Of a DNA stretch of 64,000 nt, positions 31,847 to 40,867 are shown piece after piece. Both the position numbers and the translations under genes were made by a program. The number at the start of each line of letters is the position of its first letter. Within the stretch, counting starts at the first letter, position 1. Location of the stretch: NCBI RefSeq assembly GCF_008312835.1, contig NZ_VSKS01000011.1, positions 124,001 through 188,000 of the forward strand, written 5' to 3'. Under the pieces are notes generated by a model. It ran no database searches, was not told the origin of the DNA, and worked only from the letters and a program-made list of their open reading frames with translations. This stretch comes from Streptomyces marokkonensis. GTDB taxonomy: Bacteria; Actinomycetota; Actinomycetes; Streptomycetales; Streptomycetaceae.

Positions 31847-33119
31847 GCGGTCCGTCGCCGAACTGCTGGAGCTGGACCGGCGGCACGTCTGGCATCCGTA
31901 CGGGCCCATGCCGGGCCGTCAGGAACCGCTCGTCGTGGAGTCGGCGAGCGGGGTGCGGCTGCGGCTCGCCGACGGCTCGGGGGAACTGGTCGACGGGATG
32001 TCGTCCTGGTGGTCGGCGATCCACGGCTACAACCACCCGGTGCTCAACGAGGCCGCGCGCGACCAGCTCGAACGGATGAGCCATGTGATGTTCGGCGGGC
32101 TCACGCACGAGCCCGCCGTGCGGCTGGCGAAGCTTCTTGTCGACATGTCGCCGGACGGTCTGGAGCACGTGTTCCTCGCCGACTCCGGGTCGGTGTCGGT
32201 CGAGGTCGCGGTGAAGATGTGCCTGCAGTACTGGCGTTCGCTGGGCCGGCCGGAGAAGCGGCGGCTGCTGACCTGGCGGGGCGGTTACCACGGTGACACC
32301 TGGCAGCCGATGTCGGTGTGCGACCCCGAGGGCGGGATGCACGAGCTGTGGTCCGGTGTGCTGCCGCGCCAGGTGTTCGCCGAGGCTCCGCCCGAGCGGT
32401 ACGAGGAGTCCTACGCGGACCATCTGCGCGAGACGGTAGAACGGCACGCGGGAGAACTGGCCGCGGTGATCGTGGAGCCGGTGGTGCAGGGCGCGGGCGG
32501 GATGCGGTTCCACTCCCCCGCGTACCTTCGGGTGCTGCGCGAGGCGTGCGACGCGCACGACGTGCTGCTGGTGTTCGACGAGATCGCGACGGGGTTCGGC
32601 CGCACGGGCGCGTTGTTCGCGGCGGAGCACGCGGCGGTCACGCCGGATGTCATGTGCGTGGGCAAAGCCCTGACCGGCGGTTATCTGACGATGGCGGCGA
32701 CGCTGTGCACCGCGGGGGTGGCCGAGGGCATCTCGCGCGGTGAGGTGCCCGTGCTGGCGCACGGTCCGACGTTCATGGCCAATCCGCTGGCGGCGGCCGT
32801 GGCCTGCGCCTCCCTCGGGCTGCTGCTCGGACAGGACTGGCTCGCGGAGGTCAAGCGGATCGAGACGGGCCTGCGGGAGGGACTGGCCCCGGCGGCCGGG
32901 CTGCCCGGGGTCAGGGACGTCCGGGTGCTCGGCGCCATCGGGGTCGTGCAGCTCCATCACGCCGTCGACGTGGAGGCGGCCACCCGGGCGGCGGTGCGTG
33001 AGGGCGTGTGGCTGCGGCCGTTCCGCGATCTGATCTACACCATGCCGCCGTACGTCACGGGCGACGCGGACGTGGAGCGCATCGCCCGCGCGGTGTGCGC
33101 GGCGGCGAAGGAGGGATGA
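31839..33119 (+). CDS. bioA: Adenosylmethionine-8-amino-7-oxononanoate aminotransferase
   Basis: This 426-aa PLP enzyme transfers an amino group from SAM to KAPA, giving diaminopelargonate. It shows H-V-W-H-P-Y at the start, [23 protein letters not shown], the [11 protein letters not shown] region and PLP Lys in V-G-K-A-L-T-G-G-Y. Trp pairs near the N terminus are the BioA substrate-binding residues. The start overlaps bioB by 8 bp, and bioD begins 1 bp after its stop, so all three are one transcript. Confidence 0.95.
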   Translation: MPERSVAELLELDRRHVWHPYGPMPGRQEPLVVESASGVRLRLADGSGELVDGMSSWWSAIHGYNHPVLNEAARDQLERMSHVMFGGLTHEPAVRLAKLLVDMSPDGLEHVFLADSGSVSVEVAVKMCLQYWRSLGRPEKRRLLTWRGGYHGDTWQPMSVCDPEGGMHELWSGVLPRQVFAEAPPERYEESYADHLRETVERHAGELAAVIVEPVVQGAGGMRFHSPAYLRVLREACDAHDVLLVFDEIATGFGRTGALFAAEHAAVTPDVMCVGKALTGGYLTMAATLCTAGVAEGISRGEVPVLAHGPTFMANPLAAAVACASLGLLLGQDWLAEVKRIETGLREGLAPAAGLPGVRDVRVLGAIGVVQLHHAVDVEAATRAAVREGVWLRPFRDLIYTMPPYVTGDADVERIARAVCAAAKEG

Positions 33120-33120
33120 C

Positions 33121-33837
33121 ATGCCGGTACTGGTGATCACCGGCACGGGCACCGAGGTCGGCAAGACGGTGGTGACGGCCGCGGTCGCCGCGACGGCGCT
33201 GGCCGCCGGCCGGTCGGTGGCCGTGCTGAAGGCGGCGCAGACGGGGGTGCGGCCGGACGAACCCGGGGACGCCGAGGAGGTCGCGCGGCTCGCGGGGGCG
33301 GTGACGACGGCGGAACTCGCCCGCTACCCCGATCCGTTGGCCCCCGCCACGGCGGCCCGCAGGGCCGGCCGGCCGGCCGTGCGTCCGCACGAGGTCGCGG
33401 AGCGGGCGGCCAAGCTCGCCATCGACCACGATCTGGTGCTGGTGGAGGGCGCGGGCGGGCTGCTCGTACGGTTCGACGCGGCGGGCGGCACGCTGGCGGA
33501 CGCGGCGGCGCTGCTCTCCGCGCCGGTCCTGGTGGTGGCGCCGGCGGGGCTCGGCACCCTGAACGCGACCGAGCTGACGGCACGGGAACTGCGCGGGCGG
33601 GGGCTGGACCCGGTGGGCGTCGTGATCGGCAGCTGGCCCGGCGAGCCCGACCTGGCGGCGCGCTGCAACCTGCTGGACCTGCCGGACGTGACCGGGGTCC
33701 CGCTGCTGGGCGCCGTGCCGGCCGGGGCGGGTGCTCTGGACCCCGCCGGTTTCCGGACGTCGGCACCCCAGTGGCTGGCTCCCCGGCTGGAGGGCACCTG
33801 GGACGCAGAGGCGTTCCGGGTGCGCGAGGCTCCCTGA
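33121..33837 (+). CDS. bioD: Dethiobiotin synthetase
   Basis: This 238-aa ATP-dependent enzyme closes the ureido ring of dethiobiotin. The N terminus [10 protein letters not shown] is the BioD P-loop, K-A-A-Q-T-G is the substrate segment (usually K-P-V-x-T-G), and V-E-G-A-G-G-L-L-V the third conserved block. ATG 33121 follows the bioA stop by one base. It is the last gene of bioBAD. Confidence 0.93.
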   Translation: MPVLVITGTGTEVGKTVVTAAVAATALAAGRSVAVLKAAQTGVRPDEPGDAEEVARLAGAVTTAELARYPDPLAPATAARRAGRPAVRPHEVAERAAKLAIDHDLVLVEGAGGLLVRFDAAGGTLADAAALLSAPVLVVAPAGLGTLNATELTARELRGRGLDPVGVVIGSWPGEPDLAARCNLLDLPDVTGVPLLGAVPAGAGALDPAGFRTSAPQWLAPRLEGTWDAEAFRVREAP

Positions 33838-33906
33838 CGGAAGCGGGGGTGCGGGCGGCCCGTCCGGGGGAGAATCCCGGTAAGGCCCGTTCCGGGGGAG
33901 GTCCTC

Positions 33907-34608
33907 ATGCATCTGCGGTCCGCCTGCTCCACGAAGGTCCCGCGGGATCCCGTGCACCACCCGGTGTTCGCCCGTTACTACGCCCGGGCCAGCGTCGCCG
34001 CCGAGACCCGGGCGGGGATGGCGACCGTGCGTGACAGGCTGCTCGGCGGGCTGTCCGGCCGGGTGATCGAGGTCGGCGCGGGCAACGGCCTGAACTTCTC
34101 GCACTACCCGGGCGCCGTCTCGGAGGTCGTCGCCATCGAACCGGAGCGGGCGCTGCGGGCGCTGGCCGTGGAGGCCGCCCTGCGCTCCCAGGTGCCGGTG
34201 GACGTCGCGCCGGGGGTGGCGGAGGCGCTGCCGGTCAAGAGCGAGGCCTTCGACGCGGTGGTGCTGTCCCTGGTGCTGTGCAGTGTCCGGGACGTGCCGC
34301 GGGCCCTCACGGAGGTCAGGCGGGTGCTGCGGCCGGGCGGCGAGGTGCGGTTCTTCGAGCACGGCCGGGGCGGGGGCCGCGTCATGCGTCTCACCCAGCG
34401 GGCGCTGGACCGCACCGTGTGGCCGCCGCTGGCCGGCGGCTGCCACGTGGCGCGGGACCCGGTCGGCGCGCTGCGGGAGGCGGGCTTCGACCTCGGCCCC
34501 TACCGGCGGATGATGATGCCGGAGAAGGGGCCGGCACTCCCCCCGTCGTACTGCGTCATCGGTACCGCGTGGCGGCCGGTGGGCGACGCGGTGACCACCG
34601 GGGGCTGA
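33907..34608 (+). CDS. Class I SAM-dependent methyltransferase
   Basis: This 233-aa Rossmann-fold methyltransferase has SAM motif I in V-I-E-V-G-A-G-N-G-L-N, an acidic residue after strand 2 in A-I-E-P-E, the V-V-L-S-L-V-L-C-S-V strand 4 and R-R-V-L-R-P-G-G-E-V-R-F-F-E-H. The shape is close to METTL7/UbiE-like methyltransferases. ATG 33907 has GGGGAGG 7 nt upstream. It stands after bioD but 69 bp away and with its own site, so cotranscription is possible. The substrate is not predictable. Confidence 0.82.
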   Translation: MHLRSACSTKVPRDPVHHPVFARYYARASVAAETRAGMATVRDRLLGGLSGRVIEVGAGNGLNFSHYPGAVSEVVAIEPERALRALAVEAALRSQVPVDVAPGVAEALPVKSEAFDAVVLSLVLCSVRDVPRALTEVRRVLRPGGEVRFFEHGRGGGRVMRLTQRALDRTVWPPLAGGCHVARDPVGALREAGFDLGPYRRMMMPEKGPALPPSYCVIGTAWRPVGDAVTTGG

Positions 34609-34609
34609 C

Positions 34610-35005
34610 TCACTCGCACCAGCGGCGCAGCTCGGCCGCGATGTCGTCCACGGTCGCCTCGCCGCTCTTGACCAGCCGGGCCAGGTCACGCACCTGCTCC
34701 GGCGAGGTGACGACCTTCAGCCCGTCGGCGACGAGGTAGGCGTACGCGCCGGCGGAGGCGAACAGGGCGTTGGAGCGTTCCAGCGCCGGGACGTGGATCA
34801 GCAGCTGGAGGAGCGCCGCGGCACGGGCGTGCGGACTGTCGTAGCCGGGGACGCCGAAGATCTCGGCCTGATGGCGTGCGACGGCGGCGACGAGGGCGCC
34901 CCAGTCGGTGACCCGGGGGTCCCCCGGTGTCTGCTGCTCGGCGAGCATGAGCAGCCACGCGAGGTCGATGCGCAGGTTGTCCAACGGCTCAGCGGCCACC
35001 TTCAC
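34610..35005 (-). CDS. Fic/Doc-like toxin component with degenerate Fic motif
   Basis: This 131-aa protein follows the Doc plan: helices, then A-A-A-L-L-Q-L-L-I, the motif segment, then A-Y-A-Y-L-V-A-D-G-L-K-V. A gap-free comparison with a typical Doc puts H-P-F-x-D-G-N-K-R against P-A-L-E-R-S-N-A-L, so the catalytic His is Pro, and the GNKR lysine and arginine are Ala and Leu; only Asn remains. It is unlikely to phosphorylate or AMPylate by the normal route. GTG 35005 lies inside the antitoxin gene (17-bp overlap), so the two are translationally coupled. The toxic function, if any, is unknown. Confidence 0.7.
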   Translation of the reverse strand: MKVAAEPLDNLRIDLAWLLMLAEQQTPGDPRVTDWGALVAAVARHQAEIFGVPGYDSPHARAAALLQLLIHVPALERSNALFASAGAYAYLVADGLKVVTSPEQVRDLARLVKSGEATVDDIAAELRRWCE

Positions 35006-35231
35006 GGGTGCCTTCGCGCTCCGCCCCGTCGAACTCCGCGGCGAAGACGCTCTCGTACCGCTCCATGAAGTCGGCGGCCGCCTCGACGAACGCGCGGCCC
35101 GCCTCGCCGGCGTCCTGCCGGACCAGTTCCTCGATGTAGCGGTTGACGCTCATCCCGCGCGCCAGGGCACGCTCCCGCGCCGCGCGGGTGGTGCCCTCGT
35201 CCACGCGTACGTTCAGCTGGGTCTTCGCCAT
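34989..35231 (-). CDS. Ribbon-helix-helix antitoxin paired with the Fic-like protein
   Basis: This 80-aa protein begins with a RHH DNA-binding fold (T-Q-L-N-V-R-V-D-E, then R-A-L-A-R-G-M-S-V-N-R-Y-I-E-E-L-V) and ends in an acidic helix (A-D-F-M-E-R-Y-E-S-V-F-A-A-E-F-D), the part that would bind the toxin. ATG 35231 is chosen as the first residue of the RHH strand; the longer frame adds Arg/Leu residues. An 18-bp palindrome sits 9 bp upstream and is a likely autoregulatory site. Confidence 0.82.
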   Translation of the reverse strand: MAKTQLNVRVDEGTTRAARERALARGMSVNRYIEELVRQDAGEAGRAFVEAAADFMERYESVFAAEFDGAEREGTREGGR

Positions 35232-35240
35232 GCCTCGAAG

Positions 35241-35258
35241 CTGGCGCCGGGACGCCAG
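35241..35258. promoter_or_regulatory. Palindrome upstream of the RHH antitoxin
   Basis: CTGGCG-CCGGGA-CGCCAG has perfect 6-bp arms and lies 9 bp before the antitoxin ATG. RHH antitoxins normally bind such sites to repress their own operon. Confidence 0.55.
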
Positions 35259-35428
35259 CAGCGGCAAGTACGGGTACCGCCGCGAGGAATGTGCCCCTTA
35301 CATCCGTATCGGGGACACGACCTGGGGTGGAGACGGTCCCGCACCCACGGGGGATTCCGGCCGTGGACCGGATCACACTACCCTCGGCGCGACAGGCACG
35401 ACCGGATGTCCATACGGAGGAGGCGGCC

Positions 35429-36277
35429 TTGTCCACACCTGCTGCGGAGCACGCCCCCGGCCTCACGTCGGCCGACGGGATCGCGGCCCGCGCCCGCGGC
35501 CTGACCAAGGCGTACGGCTCGGGCGAGACGACGGTGCTGGCCCTGGACTCGGTGGACGTGGACATCGCACGGGGACGGTTCACGGCGGTCATGGGGCCGT
35601 CGGGGTCCGGGAAGTCCACGCTGATGCACTGCCTGGCGGGGCTCGACACCGTTTCCGCCGGGCAGGTGTGGCTGGGTGACACCGAGATCACGGGGCTGAA
35701 GGACCGTGAACTGACCCGGCTGCGCCGGGACCGGATCGGGTTCATGTTCCAGTCGTTCAACCTCGTCCCGACCCTGAACGCGCGGGAGAACATCACCCTG
35801 CCCATGGACATCGCGGGCCGGAAACCCGATGAGCAGTGGCTGGACCGGGTCATCGACACGCTGGGCCTGCGGGACCGGCTGGGGCACCGGCCCGCTCAGC
35901 TGTCCGGCGGGCAGCAGCAGCGGGTGGCCTGCGCGCGGGCGCTGGCCTCCCGGCCGGAGCTCATCTTCGCGGACGAGCCGACCGGCAACCTCGACTCCCG
36001 CGCGGGTCTGGAGGTACTCGGCTTCCTGCGCGAGGCCGTGGACTCGCTCCAGCAGACCGTGGTCATGGTCACGCACGACCCGGGCGCCGCCGCCCACTCC
36101 GACCTGGTGCTCTTCCTCGCGGACGGCCGGATCGTGGACGAGATGCGGCAGCCCACGGCGGAGTCGGTGCTGGAGCGGATGAAGCGGTTCGACGTGATCC
36201 GCGCGCCCTCGGACGACGGCGGCGGGGACGACGGCGGCGACGGCCCGGCGGGTCCGGCGACGTCCGGCGAGGACTGA
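35429..36277 (+). CDS. ABC transporter ATPase, MacB/LolD type
   Basis: This 282-aa ATPase pairs with a FtsX-domain permease. The Walker A is G-P-S-G-S-G-K-S-T, the signature L-S-G-G-Q-Q-Q-R-V-A, and the Walker B L-I-F-A-D-E-P-T-G-N-L-D-S, the D-E-P-T-G-N-L-D being typical of the MacB/LolD group. TTG 35429 has GGAGGAGG just upstream and begins M-S-T-P-A-A-E. A Gly/Asp-rich C-terminal tail (D-D-G-G-G-D-D-G-G-D) is unusual but common in Streptomyces. The permease starts 3 bp after the stop. Confidence 0.92.
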   Translation: MSTPAAEHAPGLTSADGIAARARGLTKAYGSGETTVLALDSVDVDIARGRFTAVMGPSGSGKSTLMHCLAGLDTVSAGQVWLGDTEITGLKDRELTRLRRDRIGFMFQSFNLVPTLNARENITLPMDIAGRKPDEQWLDRVIDTLGLRDRLGHRPAQLSGGQQQRVACARALASRPELIFADEPTGNLDSRAGLEVLGFLREAVDSLQQTVVMVTHDPGAAAHSDLVLFLADGRIVDEMRQPTAESVLERMKRFDVIRAPSDDGGGDDGGDGPAGPATSGED

Positions 36278-36280
36278 GCC

Positions 36281-38848
36281 GTGCTGAAGGCGACCCTGAG
36301 GAGCTTCCTCGCCCACAAGGGACGGCTGCTGCTGTCCGCGCTGGCCGTCGTGCTGTCGGTGGCGTTCGTGGCCGGCAGCCTGATCTTCTCCGACACCGTC
36401 TCCCGCACCTTCGACCGGCTGTTCGCCTCCTCGTCGGCCGACGTGACCGTGACGCCCCGGGAGGACCTGGAGTCGTCGGTGCCCACCGGAGCCGTCCGGA
36501 CCGTCCCGGCCTCGCTCGCCGGGCGGCTGGCCGGCGTCGAAGGCGTCGCGGCGGCACACCCGGACGTCGAGGTCGGCAACATCACGGTCGTCGACAGCGA
36601 GAACGAGTCGGTGGGACCGACCACCGGCGCGCCCACCCTCGCGGTGGACTGGCACGTCACCGAGCGCAGCGTCGTCGAGCTGACCTCAGGCCGCGCCCCC
36701 CGCGGAGCGGGCGAGGCCGTCCTGGACGCGGACACCGCCGACACCAAGGGCGTGGAGATCGGCGACACCCTGTCGGTGCAGGCCCAGCCGGGCACCTTCC
36801 GGGTGGAGGTCGTCGGCATCGCCACGTTCACCACCACCAACCCGGGCGCGGCACTGGTCTTCCTCGACCCGGCGGTCGCCGCCACCGAGGTGCTGGGTTC
36901 AGCCGACCGGGCGACCGGCATCTCGCTCACCGCCGGCCCGGGCGTCTCCGACGAGCAGTTGAAGCGGCGTGTCACCGCGGAGCTGGGCGCCGGCGCCTAC
37001 GAGGTGCGGACGGCCGGCGAGACGGCGGAGACGGCCGCCGAGGAGCTCGGCGGGTTCCTCGACGTGATCAAGTACGTGATGCTCGGCTTCGCCGGGATCG
37101 CCGTGCTCGTCGGCGTCTTCCTGATCGTCAACACCTTCTCGATGCTGATCGCCCAGCGCACCCGCGAGCTCGGCCTGCTCCGGGCGCTGGGCGCCGACCG
37201 CAGGCAGGTGCGCCGGTCGGTGCTCACCGAGGCGGTGCTGCTGGGTGTGGTCGGTTCGACGCTGGGCCTGGCCGCCGGTATCGGGCTCGCCTTCGGCCTG
37301 ATCCGGCTCATGAGCGCGTTCGGCATGAACCTGAAGACCACGGAGATGGTCGTCGGCTGGGCCACGCCCGTCACGGCGTACGCCGTCGGCGTGGGCGTCA
37401 CCTTCGTCGCCGCGTACCTCCCGGCCCGCCGCGCGGCGGGCGTGTCCCCGATGGCCGCGCTGGCCGCCGCGGACACCGCCGGTACGGGGCGGCCGCTGCG
37501 GGCCCGCGCGGTGACGGGGTCCGTGGTGGGCGCGCTCGGCACGGCCTCGCTGGTGGGCTGCGTGCTCGCCGGTGAGACCGCCTCCGCCGCCTCGCTGCTG
37601 GGGCTCGGGGTCGTCCTCACGCTGATCGCGACCGTCATCGCGGGTCCGCTGCTGGTGCGGCCGGTGATCCGGGTGCTGGGCTCGGCCTTCCCCGCGCTGT
37701 TCGGCTCGGTCGGCCGGATGAGCCAGCGCAACGCCCTGCGCAATCCGCGCCGTACCGGTGCCACGGCCTCCGCGCTGATGGTGGGGCTCGCCCTGGTCGG
37801 CGGGATGTCGGTGGCCAGCGCGTCGATGTCCCGGTCCTTCGACGAGCAGATCGACAGGACGCTGGGCGCGGACTTCGTGATCCAGAACGCCAACTTCCTG
37901 CCGTTCTCCCAGGAGGTCACCGACCGGGTGCGGGACACGGAGGGCGTGGGGCTGGTCGTACGGCAGCGGTTCGCGCCGGTGGCGGTGCGGCTGCCGGACG
38001 GCGAGCGGGTCGAGACCACCGCGGCCGGGTACGACGACCGGGTCGACGACGTCGCGCGCGTGACGTACGCGGCCGGCGACACGGCGGCCGCCCTGGCGGA
38101 CGGCAACATCTCCATGGACGCCGGCTTCGCCGCGGAGCACGGCGTCCGCATGGGGAGCACCGTCCCGGTCGAGTTCCCCGGCGGCAGGAGCACCGAGCTG
38201 ACGGTGGCCGCCCTCACCGACCTCGAGGGCGGCGAGGGCTTCGGGATGCAGGGCGGGCTGGTCTTCGGCATCGCGACGGTCGAGGAGTACGTGCCGGGCG
38301 GGCAGGACTCCGCGCTGTACGTCAACGCGGCCGACGGCACGGGCGTGGACGACCTGCGCGACCGGCTGGACGCGGCGCTCGATCCGTACCCCCAGGTGCA
38401 GGCCCGTGACCAGGCAGACTACAAGGAGCTGGTGCGCGACCAGATCGCCGTCCTGCTGTACCTCGTCTACGCCCTGCTGGGGCTGGCGATCATCATCGCG
38501 GTGCTGGGCGTGGTCAACACCCTGGCTCTGTCGGTGGTGGAGCGCACCCGTGAGATCGGTCTGCTGCGGGCGATCGGCCTGTCCCGGCGGCAGCTGCGGC
38601 GGATGATCCGGCTGGAGTCGGTGGTGATCGCGGTGTTCGGCGCGGTCCTGGGACTCGCGCTCGGTCTGGTGTGGGGCCTGTGCATCCAGCAGGTCCTGGC
38701 GCTCCAGGGCATGACCGCCCTCGCGATTCCCTGGGGGACGGTCGTCGCGGTCGTCGTCGGCTCGGCCGTCGTGGGCATCGCGGCGGCCCTGCTGCCGGCG
38801 CTGCGGGCGTCCCGGATGAACGTCCTGGAGGCGATCGCGCACGAGTGA
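36281..38848 (+). CDS. ABC transporter permease with two FtsX domains (MacB-like)
   Basis: This 855-aa permease has two repeats, each with an N-terminal or central helix, a large extracytoplasmic domain and an FtsX bundle. The first helix is near residue 15-40, the first loop about 45-255, helices about 255-400, a second set about 410-480, a second loop about 510-720 and a final bundle about 720-855. Both FtsX bundles contain R-T-R-E-[LI]-G-L-L-R-A-[LI]-G. Such proteins extrude antibiotics, peptides or lipoproteins by mechanotransmission rather than classical channel transport. GTG 36281 follows the ATPase by 3 bp. Confidence 0.9.
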   Translation: MLKATLRSFLAHKGRLLLSALAVVLSVAFVAGSLIFSDTVSRTFDRLFASSSADVTVTPREDLESSVPTGAVRTVPASLAGRLAGVEGVAAAHPDVEVGNITVVDSENESVGPTTGAPTLAVDWHVTERSVVELTSGRAPRGAGEAVLDADTADTKGVEIGDTLSVQAQPGTFRVEVVGIATFTTTNPGAALVFLDPAVAATEVLGSADRATGISLTAGPGVSDEQLKRRVTAELGAGAYEVRTAGETAETAAEELGGFLDVIKYVMLGFAGIAVLVGVFLIVNTFSMLIAQRTRELGLLRALGADRRQVRRSVLTEAVLLGVVGSTLGLAAGIGLAFGLIRLMSAFGMNLKTTEMVVGWATPVTAYAVGVGVTFVAAYLPARRAAGVSPMAALAAADTAGTGRPLRARAVTGSVVGALGTASLVGCVLAGETASAASLLGLGVVLTLIATVIAGPLLVRPVIRVLGSAFPALFGSVGRMSQRNALRNPRRTGATASALMVGLALVGGMSVASASMSRSFDEQIDRTLGADFVIQNANFLPFSQEVTDRVRDTEGVGLVVRQRFAPVAVRLPDGERVETTAAGYDDRVDDVARVTYAAGDTAAALADGNISMDAGFAAEHGVRMGSTVPVEFPGGRSTELTVAALTDLEGGEGFGMQGGLVFGIATVEEYVPGGQDSALYVNAADGTGVDDLRDRLDAALDPYPQVQARDQADYKELVRDQIAVLLYLVYALLGLAIIIAVLGVVNTLALSVVERTREIGLLRAIGLSRRQLRRMIRLESVVIAVFGAVLGLALGLVWGLCIQQVLALQGMTALAIPWGTVVAVVVGSAVVGIAAALLPALRASRMNVLEAIAHE

Positions 38849-38917
38849 GCCGCACGGCGGGTGGTCCGGATCGTGGAATAGCGCGTCGTCGCGGGTGCGG
38901 CGTGCTGGGATCGGCGC

Positions 38918-39340
38918 ATGACGGAACTGCGTGTACGGGCCGCGGCGCCCGAGGATGTCGACGGTGTGCTGGCCTTCTGGAAGGTGGCCGCCGAGGGCAC
39001 CAGCATCAGCGACGACCGGGCGGGTGTGGAGCGGCTGATCGCCCGTGATCCCGGGGCGCTGCTCCTCGCGGAGAGCGGCGGCGTGCTCGCCGGCACGGTG
39101 ATCGCGGGCTTCGACGGCTGGCGGTGCCACCTCTACCGGCTGGCGGTGCACCCCGGCCGCCGTCGTGGCGTCGGCTCCGCGCTGCTGACCGCCGCGGAGG
39201 AGAGGTTCGTACGGCTGGGCGGGCGCCGCGCGGACGCGATGGTGCTCGTGCGCAACGAGATTGCGCAGCATGCGTGGGGCGCCGCGGGGTACGGGCCGGA
39301 GGAACGCTGGCGGCGCTGGGTGAAGCCCCTCACCGGCTGA
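38918..39340 (+). CDS. GNAT-family N-acetyltransferase
   Basis: This 140-aa acetyltransferase has the acetyl-CoA binding loop in H-P-G-R-R-R-G-V-G-S-A-L-L and starts with the usual beta strand L-R-V-R-A-A-A-P-E-D-V. The C-terminal Y-G-P-E-E-R-W-R-R-W matches GNATs that acetylate small amines. ATG 38918 gives the expected N terminus. It lies 69 bp after the ABC permease. Substrate unknown. Confidence 0.85.
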   Translation: MTELRVRAAAPEDVDGVLAFWKVAAEGTSISDDRAGVERLIARDPGALLLAESGGVLAGTVIAGFDGWRCHLYRLAVHPGRRRGVGSALLTAAEERFVRLGGRRADAMVLVRNEIAQHAWGAAGYGPEERWRRWVKPLTG

Positions 39341-39499
39341 TCCCACGACACGGCGGCCGTCCTTTGCCGGTCCTTCACCCTCGGAGGGCCCTCCGTCCTC
39401 CATGAAAGGTTGTGTGCGTCCGCCCATGGGCGAACCTCACCGTCCGCGACACCGCGCATCCGTCCCCGTCCTGTCCGACCATGGGACAGAGGTGACCCG

Positions 39500-40867
39500 A
39501 TGACCGAAGTGCTCCTCCTTCTGGCGGCGATCCTGCTCTCGCTCGCCTGCGGCGCGTTCGTCGCGGCCGAGTTCTCCCTCACCACCGTCGAGCGGGCCGA
39601 GCTGGAGCGGGCCGTCGAACGCGGCGAGCGGGGCGCCGCGGGCGCACTCAAGGCCGTACGGAACCTGACCTTCCAGCTCTCCGGCGCGCAGCTCGGCATC
39701 ACGGTCACCAACCTGGTGGTCGGCATGCTGGCCGAGCCGTCGATCGCCGCGCTGATCTCGGGCCCGCTGGAGGACATCGGCGTCTCCCGTTCGGTGGCGC
39801 GGTCGCTGGCGCTGGTGCTCGGCACGGCCCTGTCGACGCTGTTCCTGATGGTGGTCGGCGAGCTGGTGCCGAAGAACTGGGCGATCTCGTCCCCGCTGGC
39901 CGTCGCCAAGCGGGTCGGCAACGCGCAGCGCTGGTTCAGCGCCGCCTTCCGCCCGTTCATCACCCATCTGAACAACACGGCCAACCGCATCGTGCGCCGC
40001 ATCGGCCTGGAGCCGGCCGAGGAACTGGAGTCCGCGCGCGGGCCCCAGGAACTCGCGGCGCTGGCCCGGCACTCCGCCAAGCAGGGGGCGCTGGAGCCGG
40101 ACACCGCCGAGCTGTTCGTCCGCACGCTGAACCTCGCGGACCTCACCGCGGAGAACGTGATGACCCCGCGCGTCCAGGTCATCGCCCTGGAGGTGCAGGC
40201 GACCTGCGAGGACGTGGCCAACGTGACCCGGGCGACCGGCCTGTCCCGGTTCCCCGTCTACCGCGAGACCCTCGACGCCGTCGTCGGCACCGCGCACGTC
40301 AAGGACGTACTGGCCCTGCCCGCGGAGCGGCGCGCCAGGGTGCCCGTGTCGGAGCTGATGCGCGAACCGCTGCTGGTCCCCGGGTCGCTCACGGTCGACC
40401 GTCTCCTCGACCGGCTGTCCGGGCGGCGCACCATGGCCGTGGTGATCGACGAGTACGGCGGCACCGCGGGAGTGGCCACCCTGGAGGACATCGTCGAGGA
40501 GGTCGTCGGCGAGGTCCGTGACGAGCACGACCCGCACGAGACGCCGGACCTGGACCGGGCCGGCACCGACGAGGACGGGCGGACGCTGTTCTCGGCGGAC
40601 GGCTCCGCGCGCATGGACCAGCTCGCCCGGGTCGGCCTGCGCGCGCCGGAGGGGCCGTACGAGACGCTCGCCGGGCTCGTGGCCGCCTCGCTCGGCCGGA
40701 TCCCGGACGTCGGCGACACCTTGGAGGTCGCGGGCTGGCGGCTGGACGTGGTGGACGCCACCGGCCGCCGCGCGGCACGCGTCCTGCTGCACGCGCCGCC
40801 CGGCGACCGGCCCGCGACGGGACGGCGGACCGCCGGGACCGTGGACGACGAGGAGGCGCGGCGATGA
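39500..40867 (+). CDS. CNNM/CBS/CorC-type membrane protein (full length)
   Basis: This 455-aa hemolysin C-like protein has a CNNM (DUF21) domain with three or four helices (about 1-200; G-A-F-V-A-A-E-F-S-L-T, V-G-E-L-V-P-K-N), a pair of CBS domains (about 215-335; T-P-R-V-Q-V-I-A-L, G-T-A-H-V-K-D-V) and a C-terminal transporter-associated domain (about 370-440). The family is linked to Mg2+ and Co2+ efflux or homeostasis. ATG 39500 has AGAGGTGA upstream. Its stop overlaps the next gene's start by 4 nt, so the two paralogues are coupled and may form a heterodimer. Confidence 0.9.
   Translation: MTEVLLLLAAILLSLACGAFVAAEFSLTTVERAELERAVERGERGAAGALKAVRNLTFQLSGAQLGITVTNLVVGMLAEPSIAALISGPLEDIGVSRSVARSLALVLGTALSTLFLMVVGELVPKNWAISSPLAVAKRVGNAQRWFSAAFRPFITHLNNTANRIVRRIGLEPAEELESARGPQELAALARHSAKQGALEPDTAELFVRTLNLADLTAENVMTPRVQVIALEVQATCEDVANVTRATGLSRFPVYRETLDAVVGTAHVKDVLALPAERRARVPVSELMREPLLVPGSLTVDRLLDRLSGRRTMAVVIDEYGGTAGVATLEDIVEEVVGEVRDEHDPHETPDLDRAGTDEDGRTLFSADGSARMDQLARVGLRAPEGPYETLAGLVAASLGRIPDVGDTLEVAGWRLDVVDATGRRAARVLLHAPPGDRPATGRRTAGTVDDEEARR

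Noticed and set aside
39382-39395. Self-complementary CGGAGGGCCCTCCG before the first CNNM gene
   Set aside because: GC-only palindromes of this size are common by chance at this base composition; no promoter element aligns with it.
36899-39427. Minus-strand open frame of 842 residues opposite the ABC permease
   Set aside because: Translation is His/Arg/Gln/Gly-rich with no helix pattern; it mirrors the third-position GC of the real permease gene on the plus strand.
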